Below the pieces are notes generated by a model that was given only the letters and a program-made list of their open reading frames with translations, was not told the origin of the DNA and ran no database searches. This document shows, one piece after another, positions 7,060 through 15,176 of a stretch of 64,000 nucleotides of DNA. Positions within the stretch are counted from its first letter, which is position 1. The number at the start of each line of letters is the position of its first letter. The position numbers and the translations under genes are program-made. Source of the DNA: Candidatus Saccharimonadota bacterium (GTDB lineage Bacteria > Patescibacteriota > Saccharimonadia > Saccharimonadales > Saccharimonadaceae); the NCBI GenBank assembly GCA_017480035.1, contig JAFVBJ010000002.1, positions 186,001-250,000 on the forward strand. Direction: 5' to 3'.

Positions 7060-8124
7060 ATGGTTGAAAAATTAAGAAACGGACTTTTATATGCAGGAGT
7101 TGATCGAACGAGTTTTGAGCTCGCAAAACCGAAAATTATTCGGGCAAATCGAGTTATGACGACAGTTCTCTCAGCTTTTGCGACAATCTTAATCTTGATG
7201 ATGACGATTTCGTCTTTTTATTCGGACGGAATTCGTCAAAATCGGTTCGTCTATGAAGCTGGTTTGGTGTTGTCAATTATCGTTTTAATCGCTTCATCAA
7301 CGATTGCGCGGAAATATCCGCAGCTTGTGAAGATTTTAGTCTATCTTTCGTATTCGATTTACTACCTTTACGGAATAATGATTGGTGCTGTGACTGATCC
7401 AACCGGAAAAACTGTAACGTTTATGGTTATGTTGGTCTTTATGCCGACGCTGTTTATTGACCGGCCGATTCATGCAATTCTGACGATTGTGGTTTATGAC
7501 GCGATTTTTATTATACTTTGTTTTATGAATAAAGAAGGGGCTGTATTGTCGGTTGATTGCATGGATGCAGTCGTTTTCGGAATTCTTGGCGCAGCAAGTG
7601 GCGCAGTCATTAATCACATGAAGATTCGAGGCTATGTTTCGGAGCTGAAACTCCAAGAAATTGGCAGGATAGATCAGCTCACACAAATGAATAATCGGAA
7701 TGCCTATGAACTCGATTTATTCTCGGTGACAGAAAAGTGTCGTTTTTCACTAGCTTGTCTCTACGTAGATGCGAATGGCCTACATGAACTCAATAATGAA
7801 AAAGGTCATGAGGCTGGTGATAATATGTTAAAATTTATCGCGGAGCAGGTTTGCGACATCTTTTCTGATGAACTATCATATCGAATTGGCGGTGATGAAT
7901 TTGTGGCATTTGTGCCGGATAGTGATGTTGATAGTATTCAGGTGCTGGTTAGCGAACTGACTGACCGGGTCGAGAAAAACGGTTATCATATTGCTGCTGG
8001 TTATGAAATCATGTCACTGAGACACATTGACATACGAGGGCTAATAAAAGCCGCAGAATCGCGGATGAAATTCAGTAAAGACGAATTTTATCGCAGCATG
8101 AACCGTAAAACACGAAACAACTAA
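7060..8124 (+). CDS. Membrane diguanylate cyclase (GGDEF)
   Basis: 354 aa from ATG 7060; the AAGGAGGGG site just upstream decides this start over one 57 nt earlier. About six membrane helices fill residues 25-180. The GGDEF domain follows: LTQMNNRNAYE, VDANGLHELNNEKGHEAGDNML (metal and GTP binding) and the intact active site RIGGDEF at about 277-281. The RxxD product-inhibition site is absent (FSDE at that place). It should make cyclic di-GMP from two GTP. No EAL or HD-GYP phosphodiesterase is in this window. Single-gene unit ended by a terminator at 8150. Confidence 0.9.
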   Translation: MVEKLRNGLLYAGVDRTSFELAKPKIIRANRVMTTVLSAFATILILMMTISSFYSDGIRQNRFVYEAGLVLSIIVLIASSTIARKYPQLVKILVYLSYSIYYLYGIMIGAVTDPTGKTVTFMVMLVFMPTLFIDRPIHAILTIVVYDAIFIILCFMNKEGAVLSVDCMDAVVFGILGAASGAVINHMKIRGYVSELKLQEIGRIDQLTQMNNRNAYELDLFSVTEKCRFSLACLYVDANGLHELNNEKGHEAGDNMLKFIAEQVCDIFSDELSYRIGGDEFVAFVPDSDVDSIQVLVSELTDRVEKNGYHIAAGYEIMSLRHIDIRGLIKAAESRMKFSKDEFYRSMNRKTRNN

Positions 8125-8149
8125 ATATCGAAGATACAAACTAAGCTTA

Positions 8150-8173
8150 AAGGGTCGCTTTGCGACCCTTTTT
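8150..8173 (+). terminator. Terminator of diguanylate cyclase gene
   Basis: AAAGGGTCGC-TTT-GCGACCCTTTTT, a compact hairpin with a T run. Confidence 0.9.
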
Positions 8174-8222
8174 CATGTTTCGCCTTTCTTTTTCTTCCCT
8201 CTTATGTTAAAATATATCTAAT

Positions 8223-9965
8223 ATGATGGGCAATGTAACTTCTAAAATATTCCACCGCCTTGACAACATCGAAGATGTTGAGGAATTCTATGAGGCAATT
8301 GATCGTAAACATTTATCTAAATCGCTCTCGCCAGAGCGTCCATATACTTATTGGACGATTGAGCTTTATGATAAGGCAAACGGAATTCGCGGTGGTGGAG
8401 GTCTCGGGGTGCTCGCGGCCGACACGCGTCGCGTAGCAGAACGCCAACAAGTGCCGTTTTGTCTGATTACGCCATTCTATCCGTCTGAACCGCACCAAAC
8501 TTATACGAATTTTGAGAATGGCGCTTACCATGAAAACGTATCTTATGTCCAATACGGTTTCAAATTTATTGATACGGTGAACATTCGCGCTTGCGGACAG
8601 ATTTGTACGCTTGATGTAGTCGAAAAACAACTTGGTTCAACTCGTATTCTTTGTATCACGGAGCCAAATTTCGGTGAGCTTTATTCTGGCGAATCGGGCG
8701 GAGATCATCGTCTTTATCAGGAAGTTTCGCTTGGATTTGGCGGCTATCAAGCTTTGAAATTGGTTGGCTTGAAGCCAGCGATTATGCAACTTAACGAAGT
8801 TGCAACGTTCTTTGCAGCGCTTGCACGTCTTGATGAACTTGCGTCGAACGGCATGGATGTTTATGAGGCAATTGTTTATACAAGAAAACACACGCTTTAC
8901 ACGAATCACACGCTCGTTCAGGCAGCAGAAGCGGATTTTTCTTACGAACAGTTTGAACGCTACGTCTTCCCTAACCTTCGCTCGAAAGCAGTTAGGAAAT
9001 GGTTGTCAGATAAATTCGATAATGGTAGAATTCGTCTTTCGACCGTGACAATCGAGATTGCGGAACTTCGTTCTGGCGTCTCGAAACTCCATGCTCGTGT
9101 CGCGAATTATCATGACCTCGCAGGTGAAAAAGTGAAATTTAAGGCCGTGACGAATGGAATCGACATTCCGACTTGGACTTTGCCGGAGATTGTGGAATAT
9201 CTGAAGAAGAAAAATATCCTCGATAAATTTGATTTGCCGAGCGAAAAATATCTTGATGCGGTCGAAAAAATTGAAGCGGCGGATATTCGCGCTTTGAAAG
9301 ACGCTGGCCGAGCGGAACTTAATCGCGTTTTGTCGCACAGAGTTGACCAATATGGAAAACATCCAGTGGTCGAAGGCGATGCGCTAGTATTTGACTTTAA
9401 GCGTCGATTTGTTGATTATAAACGTCCGTGGTTACCAATGACGAATCCAGAAAGGCTTGCGGAGCTACTTGAGAAATATAATATTCATTATTTCCTCGCT
9501 GGACGCGTCCATGAAGGCGATTATACGATGGCAGAAAAGCTGCGCAATTTACTTTCGACGGTTGATAAAAATTCGATTTTACGCGAAAGAGTGCATTATC
9601 TTCCGGATTATGACGAGGAACTTGGCCGGGCACTTTCGGTTGGGGCAAACGTTTCGATTAATACGCCGATTGTCGGACTAGAAGCTTGCGGAACGAGCTG
9701 GATGAAAGACATTATTAATCTCGGAATTCTCGTTTCGACGCATGATGGTGGTGTGGCGGATTGTCCGAGTGATTCTTATCTTTGCGTTTCCGGCCGAAGT
9801 GAAGCAGAAGAAGTTGAGAGTCTTTATCAAAGAATTGAAGAAGCGGCGAAGGCGTGGCAGAACGATTTTGACCTCGAGACGATTATCAAGACAGAGCTTA
9901 AAAACTATGTGCCGGTTATCTCTGGTTCGAGGATGCTTAAAGATTATCTTGAATATCTATTCTAA
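8223..9965 (+). CDS. glgP: Alpha-glucan phosphorylase (GT35, short form)
   Basis: 580-aa GT35-type protein that should release glucose-1-phosphate from alpha-1,4-glucan with PLP. Family motifs in order: GGGGLGVLAADT near residue 58, LNEVATFFAALARLDEL near 190 (the usual HMNEGH block), YTNHTLVQAAE near 225, VTNGID, RRFVDYKRPW near 400, and GLEACGTSWMK near 485-495, whose Lys is the PLP-binding residue. It belongs to the short, archaeal/Thermotoga-like branch. The start has an extended -10 nine bases upstream and no clear ribosome site. Related glucan genes lie at 19927 and 27792-30271. Confidence 0.85.
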   Translation: MMGNVTSKIFHRLDNIEDVEEFYEAIDRKHLSKSLSPERPYTYWTIELYDKANGIRGGGGLGVLAADTRRVAERQQVPFCLITPFYPSEPHQTYTNFENGAYHENVSYVQYGFKFIDTVNIRACGQICTLDVVEKQLGSTRILCITEPNFGELYSGESGGDHRLYQEVSLGFGGYQALKLVGLKPAIMQLNEVATFFAALARLDELASNGMDVYEAIVYTRKHTLYTNHTLVQAAEADFSYEQFERYVFPNLRSKAVRKWLSDKFDNGRIRLSTVTIEIAELRSGVSKLHARVANYHDLAGEKVKFKAVTNGIDIPTWTLPEIVEYLKKKNILDKFDLPSEKYLDAVEKIEAADIRALKDAGRAELNRVLSHRVDQYGKHPVVEGDALVFDFKRRFVDYKRPWLPMTNPERLAELLEKYNIHYFLAGRVHEGDYTMAEKLRNLLSTVDKNSILRERVHYLPDYDEELGRALSVGANVSINTPIVGLEACGTSWMKDIINLGILVSTHDGGVADCPSDSYLCVSGRSEAEEVESLYQRIEEAAKAWQNDFDLETIIKTELKNYVPVISGSRMLKDYLEYLF

Positions 9966-9977
9966 CAGGGGTAGCTA

Positions 9978-10109
9978 TTGACTAAATAACATAAGTGTGA
10001 TATAATACAAGTATAAGCTAAAAATCGCTCATTTGGGCGATTTTATGCTATACTAGATATATTCTGGTGGTGGGAGCAGAAAATCGCACATTATAAAGGA
10101 GGATTGACT
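9978..10109 (+). promoter_or_regulatory. Promoter and GCACATT leader with possible switch
   Basis: TTGACT 9978-9983, 17-nt spacer, TATAAT 10001-10006. AAAATCGC (10021-10028) can pair with GCGATTTT (10037-10044). A second AAAATCGC at 10080-10087 overlaps GCACATT (10086-10092) and lies just upstream of AAAGGAGG, so the middle strand has two possible partners. Confidence 0.65.
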
Positions 10110-10316
10110 TTGGACGAACCGAAATTGCACAAACTCATTGAAACGAAGCGAGACTATGAAGTCGAGCTCGCAGCAACACGTATTGGCATTAAAAAAGCCA
10201 ACAGGCATTTCTTCACGAAACTGTTAATGAGGCATTTGTTAACGAAAGAGAGGGGCTATGAGGAAGCAATCAGTCAAATCAACAAAGAAATCATGTTCGC
10301 AGCAAACGAGCTCTGA
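10110..10316 (+). CDS. Small helical orphan protein (68 aa)
   Basis: The TTG at 10110 (LDEPKLHKL) is favoured because the AAAGGAGG site ends at 10102; the in-frame TTG at 10104 is too close. The product is charged and helical with no membrane segment and no recognised domain. It has a strong dedicated promoter and the GCACATT leader. A second ORF starts inside its 3' end in another frame. Function unknown. Confidence 0.6.
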   Translation: MDEPKLHKLIETKRDYEVELAATRIGIKKANRHFFTKLLMRHLLTKERGYEEAISQINKEIMFAANEL

Positions 10317-10395
10317 AGAAGAGCGACGAATTAAGCGCGAATTAATGAAAGCGCAATTGATTAAGTTCATGCTCCAGAAAAAAGCCCAGGCATAA
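10258..10395 (+). CDS. Overlapping small ORF (45 aa), basic
   Basis: ATG 10258 has a GAGAGGGG ribosome site four bases upstream and opens a 45-codon frame (MRKQSVKSTKK ... MLQKKAQA) that overlaps the preceding small gene by 59 nt in another frame. Its TAA lies in the loop of the terminator hairpin. The product is basic and helical. It could be a real coupled small protein, or the two frames could be halves of one gene split by a frameshift. Confidence 0.4.
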   Translation: MRKQSVKSTKKSCSQQTSSEEERRIKRELMKAQLIKFMLQKKAQA

Positions 10396-10413
10396 GCCTG
10401 GGCACTTTTTTTG
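10381..10413. terminator. Bidirectional terminator
   Basis: GCCCAGG / CCTGGGC stem (10384-10390 with 10397-10403) with T runs on both strands; serves the small ORFs on plus and the surface-protein gene on minus. Confidence 0.9.
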
Positions 10414-10420
10414 TTTCTAA

Positions 10421-10648
10421 TTATTTACGAGTAGATTTTTTGTTGATAATAAGATGCGCTCCGTAAAGGATTGCGACTGCGACAATTATGCTGACGCCGA
10501 GAGAAATATTTTGCGTTGCTTTTCCGGCGGTGTCTTCGGTTGCCGTAGGCGCAGTACCGGTATCGCCAGCTGCTACAGAAGCATCTTCAACTTCTCCGGT
10601 TTCGTTAGCCTTGATTTTAACTATAATAGCCATACCATTAGCACCTGG
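10421..10648 (-). pseudogene. C-terminal membrane anchor cut off by in-frame UGA
   Basis: This stretch continues the frame of the upstream secreted protein without shift after a single TGA (10649-10651). It encodes PGANGMAIIVKIKANETGEV, a Thr/Ala/Glu-rich spacer, a membrane helix (ISLGVSIIVAVAILYGAHLI) and a basic tail NKKSTRK: the layout of a cell-surface anchor. There is an internal ATG at 10633 but no good ribosome site. Best read as the 3' part of one gene interrupted by a nonsense codon, or expressed by UGA read-through. Confidence 0.65.
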
Positions 10649-11308
10649 TCATACTTCTGAATCACTAAGTACGCCACCACCTTTAATTTTGACAGTTGGG
10701 TCGCTGCTGAAGATATAGCCGTCTTTAGCGACTAAATCCATAAAGGCGTAATAGTTAGTGTTGGCTTCGAATGTGCCTTCGAAGAACTCTGCGCCAGTGC
10801 CATCCTTGTCCCAAACTGCCATATCGAGTTCGTAAGTGTCGCCCGAGATTGAGGCTGAAGGTTCTTTGTCTGGCCAATCCCAGCCACCTTGGTCAACGAG
10901 TGTGACAGTTTCGCCGATTTTTGGTGGTTTAACGGTGATTTCGACGGATTTGATAAGTTTTACGGTGTTGATGCAAGCTAAAGCACCGCCGTCGAAATCG
11001 GCTGTACAAACTTTATAAGTTTTTGAGGCGTCAAAGTTGCCAGCTACATTATAAGAAAAACTTGTTGTGGTGCCGCTGACGGTAGTGTTAGCGTTTTCTG
11101 GGCCGGCAACGAGCGTGTCGCCAAGATAAACTTCAATTGAAGCGGCAAGCGTACCAGTGGTCGCTTCGCCTTCGACGTGAATCGAACTTCCGTCAACATA
11201 GGCTACGTGTGGAGTAACGGTTCCACCGGCTGCTATGGCGTTTCCGAGAGGAAGAGCCGTAGAAAGTGCGAGTGTGGCTAATAATGCGATTGATTTAATC
11301 TTATTCAT
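10649..11308 (-). CDS. Secreted surface protein, probably truncated by UGA
   Basis: 219 aa up to the TGA. Signal peptide MNKIKSIALLATLALSTALP (cleavage near AIAA, residue ~27). The mature part looks beta-rich, with Ig-like/fibronectin-like repeats of TVTPHVAYVDGSSIHVEGEA and GDTLVAGPENANTTVSG type. Cys pair around KVCTADFDGGALACIN could form a disulfide. The anchor needed to hold it at the surface is in the same frame beyond the stop. It follows another secreted-protein gene by 14 nt, so they form an operon. Possibly an adhesin; inference. Confidence 0.7.
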   Translation of the reverse strand: MNKIKSIALLATLALSTALPLGNAIAAGGTVTPHVAYVDGSSIHVEGEATTGTLAASIEVYLGDTLVAGPENANTTVSGTTTSFSYNVAGNFDASKTYKVCTADFDGGALACINTVKLIKSVEITVKPPKIGETVTLVDQGGWDWPDKEPSASISGDTYELDMAVWDKDGTGAEFFEGTFEANTNYYAFMDLVAKDGYIFSSDPTVKIKGGGVLSDSEV

Positions 11309-11322
11309 AACTTGCTCCTTCC

Positions 11323-12543
11323 TTAGTTCTTATCCGGGTTAATTTTACGTGAATATTTGCCACTAGTGCTAAGATCGAGGTAAATTCCCTTCTTTGAGCC
11401 ACTCAAGGTTCCGGCGTAGGTTGTTGAGGTTGAGCCGGCTTTCGAGACGGTGAAGTAGATACCGTTAAGGTTCGAGAGGTTTACGTCTGCAGTGTAAGTG
11501 TAGTGGCCTTTTCTAAGCCCTTCACCGCCACTTTCATAACAACTGTTGACGATGATTGATGGATCGAATGGATCTTCAAAGCTAGTTGCCGCACCCATCT
11601 TGATAGTTTTCTGGGTTCCGTTCTTATAGTCGAGCTTTGCGCTGACTTCATAGTCGGCACAGGTTTTGCCTTCATCGAAGTAAACAAGAGCGGTGATAAC
11701 TTTTTGGTTAGTCTCGATTGCTGGGAATGGTTCCTGAACTGCGGTACGGAAAATACGAATATAATAGGTTTTTGTGCCTTTTGTAACTTTGAAAATTACA
11801 CGGTCATAATAAGCTGAATTAAAGGTGATTTTGTGGCCACCGGCAACTGATGTGACGGTAACTGCGCCCGCATTTTCAAGATCTACTGCAGCGACACTGT
11901 CAAATGCGCCAGCTTCGCCTGAAAGGATAATCTCTGTTTGTTGCGGAATGACATACAAAGTTGCTGGATTTGCTTTAGTCGTGCCAGAAACGTCGTGGTA
12001 GAGGACGCTGTTTAAAGCGGCGCCAAAATCTGGTTCGTAGCCATCAGTGGCGTTTTTGATTGAAGCACCAGCATAATCTGCGCTCTTAATCAAAACTTTG
12101 AAGTTCCAATCGCCGAAGTGGGTATAGGCGTTTGCTTCGCGTGGAGCATTCATTGGGTTTAGAGCGAGACGGTTGTGTTCTCCGTCCTCATATTCCATCA
12201 CATCTTGCATAGTGTGGTCTGGATTCGCCGCTTTATAGGTGTCGTAAGCGGTCTTCAAAGCGAAAGTCGTGTTGTCGACGTCGACATTTACGGCGCTGAA
12301 AGTTTTTTCAGCGTGGTTGTCGGCTTCGATGTCGGTATCGCTATAAATCGTGTAAGTATTGTCAGTGTTAATATCTTCAAAGAGGTGATAACATGGAGTT
12401 TCCTCTCCACAATCCCAAATGAGATAGGCTTTGCCGTCAAAACTATCGGCGTGAACCGATGTTAACGGACAAAAAAGTCCCGCAGTCACCGCAAGCGCAG
12501 CTACCGTCGGGGCAACAGTTCTCTTATATGAAAAACGTTTCAT
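11323..12543 (-). CDS. Secreted orphan protein (406 aa)
   Basis: ATG 12543 (MKRFSYKRTVAPTVAALA) is chosen over an in-frame start 87 nt earlier because AAAGGGAGA lies just upstream and the signal peptide then starts correctly; cleavage is likely after VHA near residue 33. The mature part has four Cys (WDCGEETPCYH near residue 45; two more near 315 and 345) and long beta-rich stretches, including TYYIRIFRT. No domain is recognised and there is no C-terminal membrane anchor. It leads a two-gene surface operon with the following protein. Confidence 0.75.
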   Translation of the reverse strand: MKRFSYKRTVAPTVAALAVTAGLFCPLTSVHADSFDGKAYLIWDCGEETPCYHLFEDINTDNTYTIYSDTDIEADNHAEKTFSAVNVDVDNTTFALKTAYDTYKAANPDHTMQDVMEYEDGEHNRLALNPMNAPREANAYTHFGDWNFKVLIKSADYAGASIKNATDGYEPDFGAALNSVLYHDVSGTTKANPATLYVIPQQTEIILSGEAGAFDSVAAVDLENAGAVTVTSVAGGHKITFNSAYYDRVIFKVTKGTKTYYIRIFRTAVQEPFPAIETNQKVITALVYFDEGKTCADYEVSAKLDYKNGTQKTIKMGAATSFEDPFDPSIIVNSCYESGGEGLRKGHYTYTADVNLSNLNGIYFTVSKAGSTSTTYAGTLSGSKKGIYLDLSTSGKYSRKINPDKN

Positions 12544-12593
12544 TTTTCTCCCTTTAATTATATGACCTATAATGCATATATTATACCACAAAA

Positions 12594-12618
12594 AAACCGC
12601 TTTTTGCAAGCGGTTTGT
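12594..12618 (-). terminator. Terminator of membrane-protein gene
   Basis: AACCGCTT / AAGCGGTT stem with a T run on the minus strand. Confidence 0.8.
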
Positions 12619-12622
12619 TTTA

Positions 12623-13261
12623 TTAAGCAATCGACATAATCCAGTGGATGAGCCAGGCGATAGTTGGGGAGAGGGCGATGATGGAGCCGATGATGCCGAC
12701 GAGAGCGTAGCGTCTCAAACTGTTGTTTTGGATTTTGCGAGAGCGGATGCAGTTAAAGAGAATGACGAGAGAAATGACAGTGACAACTGCATAGAGGTAG
12801 TTCAAGAACCAGTGTAATGTGAAAGACGAAGCGACACTGAGCGCAAGAAAGATGACGGCGTAGATGCCATTGATGATACTGAAGATAAAACAAAGAAGGA
12901 GTGTGCGTTTTGAGGCGGGGCGGGTCAAGAAGTTTTCTTTTTTGGCGGTGGCGCCAGTGCTGAAATAGCCAGTGACGTTAGTGTCTGGGCGAATAGTATC
13001 GTCGTCGGAAGCGGGAGATTTGGATGACTCGGAATTTTCATTATCTTCGGCGAGAGTTTTCTTGTCTTCTTCGATTTTGGCGAGCTTTTCTTTCATAAGA
13101 GCGTCTTGCTCGAGCGGGTCAACATAGTAATCTTGTTTTTTTGCTTTTTCTTCTTCGGCGGCTTTTTTAACTTCTTCTTCGGATGCTCTCTGGACGGTAT
13201 TGACGACAACGTCACTACCATCAAGGTTTTTTGGAGCAATTTCCGTCAGTTCTTTATCCAT
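12623..13261 (-). CDS. Membrane protein with charged N-terminal half
   Basis: 212 aa from ATG 13261 ([11 protein letters not shown]); the TATAAT box ends six bases before this ATG, so the mRNA is probably leaderless. Residues 1-115 are acidic and Lys/Glu-rich ([17 protein letters not shown]), likely helical and cytosolic. Three membrane helices follow (about 120-145, 150-170, 185-210). No family recognised. Divergent from the DUF2130 gene. Confidence 0.75.
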   Translation of the reverse strand: MDKELTEIAPKNLDGSDVVVNTVQRASEEEVKKAAEEEKAKKQDYYVDPLEQDALMKEKLAKIEEDKKTLAEDNENSESSKSPASDDDTIRPDTNVTGYFSTGATAKKENFLTRPASKRTLLLCFIFSIINGIYAVIFLALSVASSFTLHWFLNYLYAVVTVISLVILFNCIRSRKIQNNSLRRYALVGIIGSIIALSPTIAWLIHWIMSIA

Positions 13262-13329
13262 ATTTTTATTATAACACAAGCAGTATGATTTTGGAAAAAA
13301 TCGGATATAATATAGATAGAAGGAGAGAT

Positions 13330-14496
13330 ATGTCTGAAATAAAATGTCCAAATTGTGGTAAAACTTTTAAGATTGATGAAAACTCGTATGCTGAAATCGT
13401 GAAACAGGTTCGAGATTCGGAGTTTTCGGCTGATATTGAGGCAAAAATTCATGATGCAACGGAGATTTTGCATGCAAAGTCGGAAGCAGAATTTTTGAAA
13501 CTAAAAAATGAAAAGGAAGCGGAAATCGCGAAACTTGAATCGAAAATTTCTGGATTTGAGAATGAGAAGCGTTTAGCTGTTGCTGAGGCAGTTTCGAAAA
13601 TCGAGAAAGAACGTGATGAACTTTCGAAGAACTTGCAGGTCAAAGAGGCAGAAGCAAAATCGAATGAAGTGGCGATTCGTGATAAATATGAATCAACCTT
13701 AAAACTAAAAGACGAACAGATTGAACAATTAAAAGATTTTAAGGCTAAACAGTCAACGAAAATGGTTGGCGAGAGTCTTGAACAATATTGCCACGATGAA
13801 TTTGATAAAATTCGCATGACAGCTTTTCCGAATGCTTATTTCGAGAAAGATAACGAAGTGGTTAATGGCTCGAAGGGAGATTTTATCTTTCGCGACAAGG
13901 ACGAAAACGACGTCGAGATTGTTTCGATTATGTTTGAGATGAAAAATGAGATGGAGACGACCGCGACGAAACATAAAAATGAGGACTTCTTCAAAGAGCT
14001 CGATAAAGACAGGCGTGACAAGAAGTGTGAATATGCAGTGCTGGTTTCGATGCTTGAGGCTGATTCGGACTATTACAATACTGGTATTGTTGACGTGTCG
14101 TATCGCTATCCGAAAATGTATGTGATTCGTCCACAATTTTTCATTCCAATTATCACCTTGCTTCGCAATGCGGCTTTGAAATCGCTTGAAGCAAAGAAAG
14201 AACTTGCTCTTGCGCGCGAGCAAAATATTGATATTGCACATTTTGAGGAGAATATTGAAGCATTTAAGGTTGGATTTGCGCGAAACTATGAGCTTGCGTC
14301 TAAAAAATTCAAAACTGCGATTGATGAGATTGATAAGACAATCGACCATCTTCAGAAAACAAAAGAAGCGTTGCTGCGTTCGGAAGATAATTTGCGATTA
14401 GCGAATGACAAAGCAGATAATCTAACTGTTAAAAGATTGACGCGCGGAAATCCGACGATGCAGAAAAAATTCGAGGAACTCAGCAAAAACCAATAA
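13330..14496 (+). CDS. DUF2130 family protein (zinc ribbon, coiled coil, nuclease-like fold)
   Basis: 388 aa from ATG 13330, with AAGGAGAG upstream. The N-terminus has a CPNCGKTF half zinc ribbon. Residues ~25-150 form a long coiled coil ([22 protein letters not shown]). The DUF2130 core starts around 160: [44 protein letters not shown] and [27 protein letters not shown]. The D...E-x-K pattern (GDFIF ... FEMKNE) is like the PD-(D/E)XK nuclease fold, and a DNA-related role has been proposed for this family. Function is not established. Confidence 0.85.
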   Translation: MSEIKCPNCGKTFKIDENSYAEIVKQVRDSEFSADIEAKIHDATEILHAKSEAEFLKLKNEKEAEIAKLESKISGFENEKRLAVAEAVSKIEKERDELSKNLQVKEAEAKSNEVAIRDKYESTLKLKDEQIEQLKDFKAKQSTKMVGESLEQYCHDEFDKIRMTAFPNAYFEKDNEVVNGSKGDFIFRDKDENDVEIVSIMFEMKNEMETTATKHKNEDFFKELDKDRRDKKCEYAVLVSMLEADSDYYNTGIVDVSYRYPKMYVIRPQFFIPIITLLRNAALKSLEAKKELALAREQNIDIAHFEENIEAFKVGFARNYELASKKFKTAIDEIDKTIDHLQKTKEALLRSEDNLRLANDKADNLTVKRLTRGNPTMQKKFEELSKNQ

Positions 14497-14524
14497 TCTT
14501 CCCGTAAGAAGTGCGCTCCATAAG

Positions 14525-14562
14525 AAAGTAATTTCTACAATCATTGTAGAAATTACTTTTTT
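14525..14562. terminator. Perfect 17-bp palindromic terminator
   Basis: The arms 14525-14541 and 14543-14559 are perfect complements around a single central base, followed by T6. The flanks allow use by both the plus DUF2130 gene and the minus ppa gene. Confidence 0.8.
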
Positions 14563-14602
14563 ATAGGCCACTAGGTCAAGTCTTACATTATTTATGAGAA
14601 GA

Positions 14603-15133
14603 TTATTGCTTGTTCCAACGTTCGATTGCGTCGGCAATAACTTTCTTAGCTTCGTCGATGCCTTCGAAAGCTTTAACGGTTGTTGTGCCAGGTTTCTTCA
14701 AATCTTTATAGTGATTGAAGTGGAATTCGATTTGTTCGATTAAGCGCTTTGGCAAATCCTCGAGAGTTTTGTACATGTCGCCGTTGTTGCGGTCATCGGC
14801 CGGGACAGCGATAATTTTATCGTCAACTTCGCCGTCATCGACGAATTTCATTACGCCAAGCACGCGAGCGGAAGTGTAAATTCCGGTGGTTAAAGGCTGG
14901 TCGGTAATCATGAGAACGTCGAGTTCGTCGCCGTCTTCATCGAGAGTTTGTGGGATGAAACCGTAGTTGCAAGGTTTTGCGAAAGCGATTGGTTCGATGC
15001 GGTCAAGCATGAAACAAGCATTTTTTCTATCCCATTCGATTTTATGGTTTGAGCCGGTTGGGATTTCGATAACGACGTTGATTTCGCCGTTTTTATAATC
15101 TCCGGCGTCGAGAATTTTATTAAAATCTGCCAT
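14603..15133 (-). CDS. ppa: Inorganic pyrophosphatase (soluble family I)
   Basis: 176 aa from ATG 15133, the start giving the normal family length and preceded by AAAGGAGT. It hydrolyses pyrophosphate to phosphate in the cytosol. The family signature DGDELDVLM is present, with the upstream EWDRKN and NYGFIPQTL blocks and VPADDRNN. All metal-binding Asp positions look conserved. Confidence 0.97.
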   Translation of the reverse strand: MADFNKILDAGDYKNGEINVVIEIPTGSNHKIEWDRKNACFMLDRIEPIAFAKPCNYGFIPQTLDEDGDELDVLMITDQPLTTGIYTSARVLGVMKFVDDGEVDDKIIAVPADDRNNGDMYKTLEDLPKRLIEQIEFHFNHYKDLKKPGTTTVKAFEGIDEAKKVIADAIERWNKQ

Positions 15134-15176
15134 TTTAACTCCTTTTTCTTTTAAAGTTAAGATAATTATAACATAA

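Noticed and set aside
10649-10651. UGA recoded as glycine (Gracilibacteria/Absconditabacteria code)
   Set aside because: Other genes end with TGA at sensible places, including ATGA overlaps at 26687 and stops at 32816 and 58432, and no other interior TGA is found.
13753-14349. 198-codon frame antisense to the DUF2130 gene
   Set aside because: No motif, no ribosome site and odd composition; shadow of the plus-strand coding frame.
14525-14562. Resemblance to a Cas12a direct repeat (AATTTCTAC...GTAGA)
   Set aside because: It is a single copy, lies between two gene ends, is a perfect palindrome with a T run, and no repeat array or cas gene is nearby. It is a terminator.
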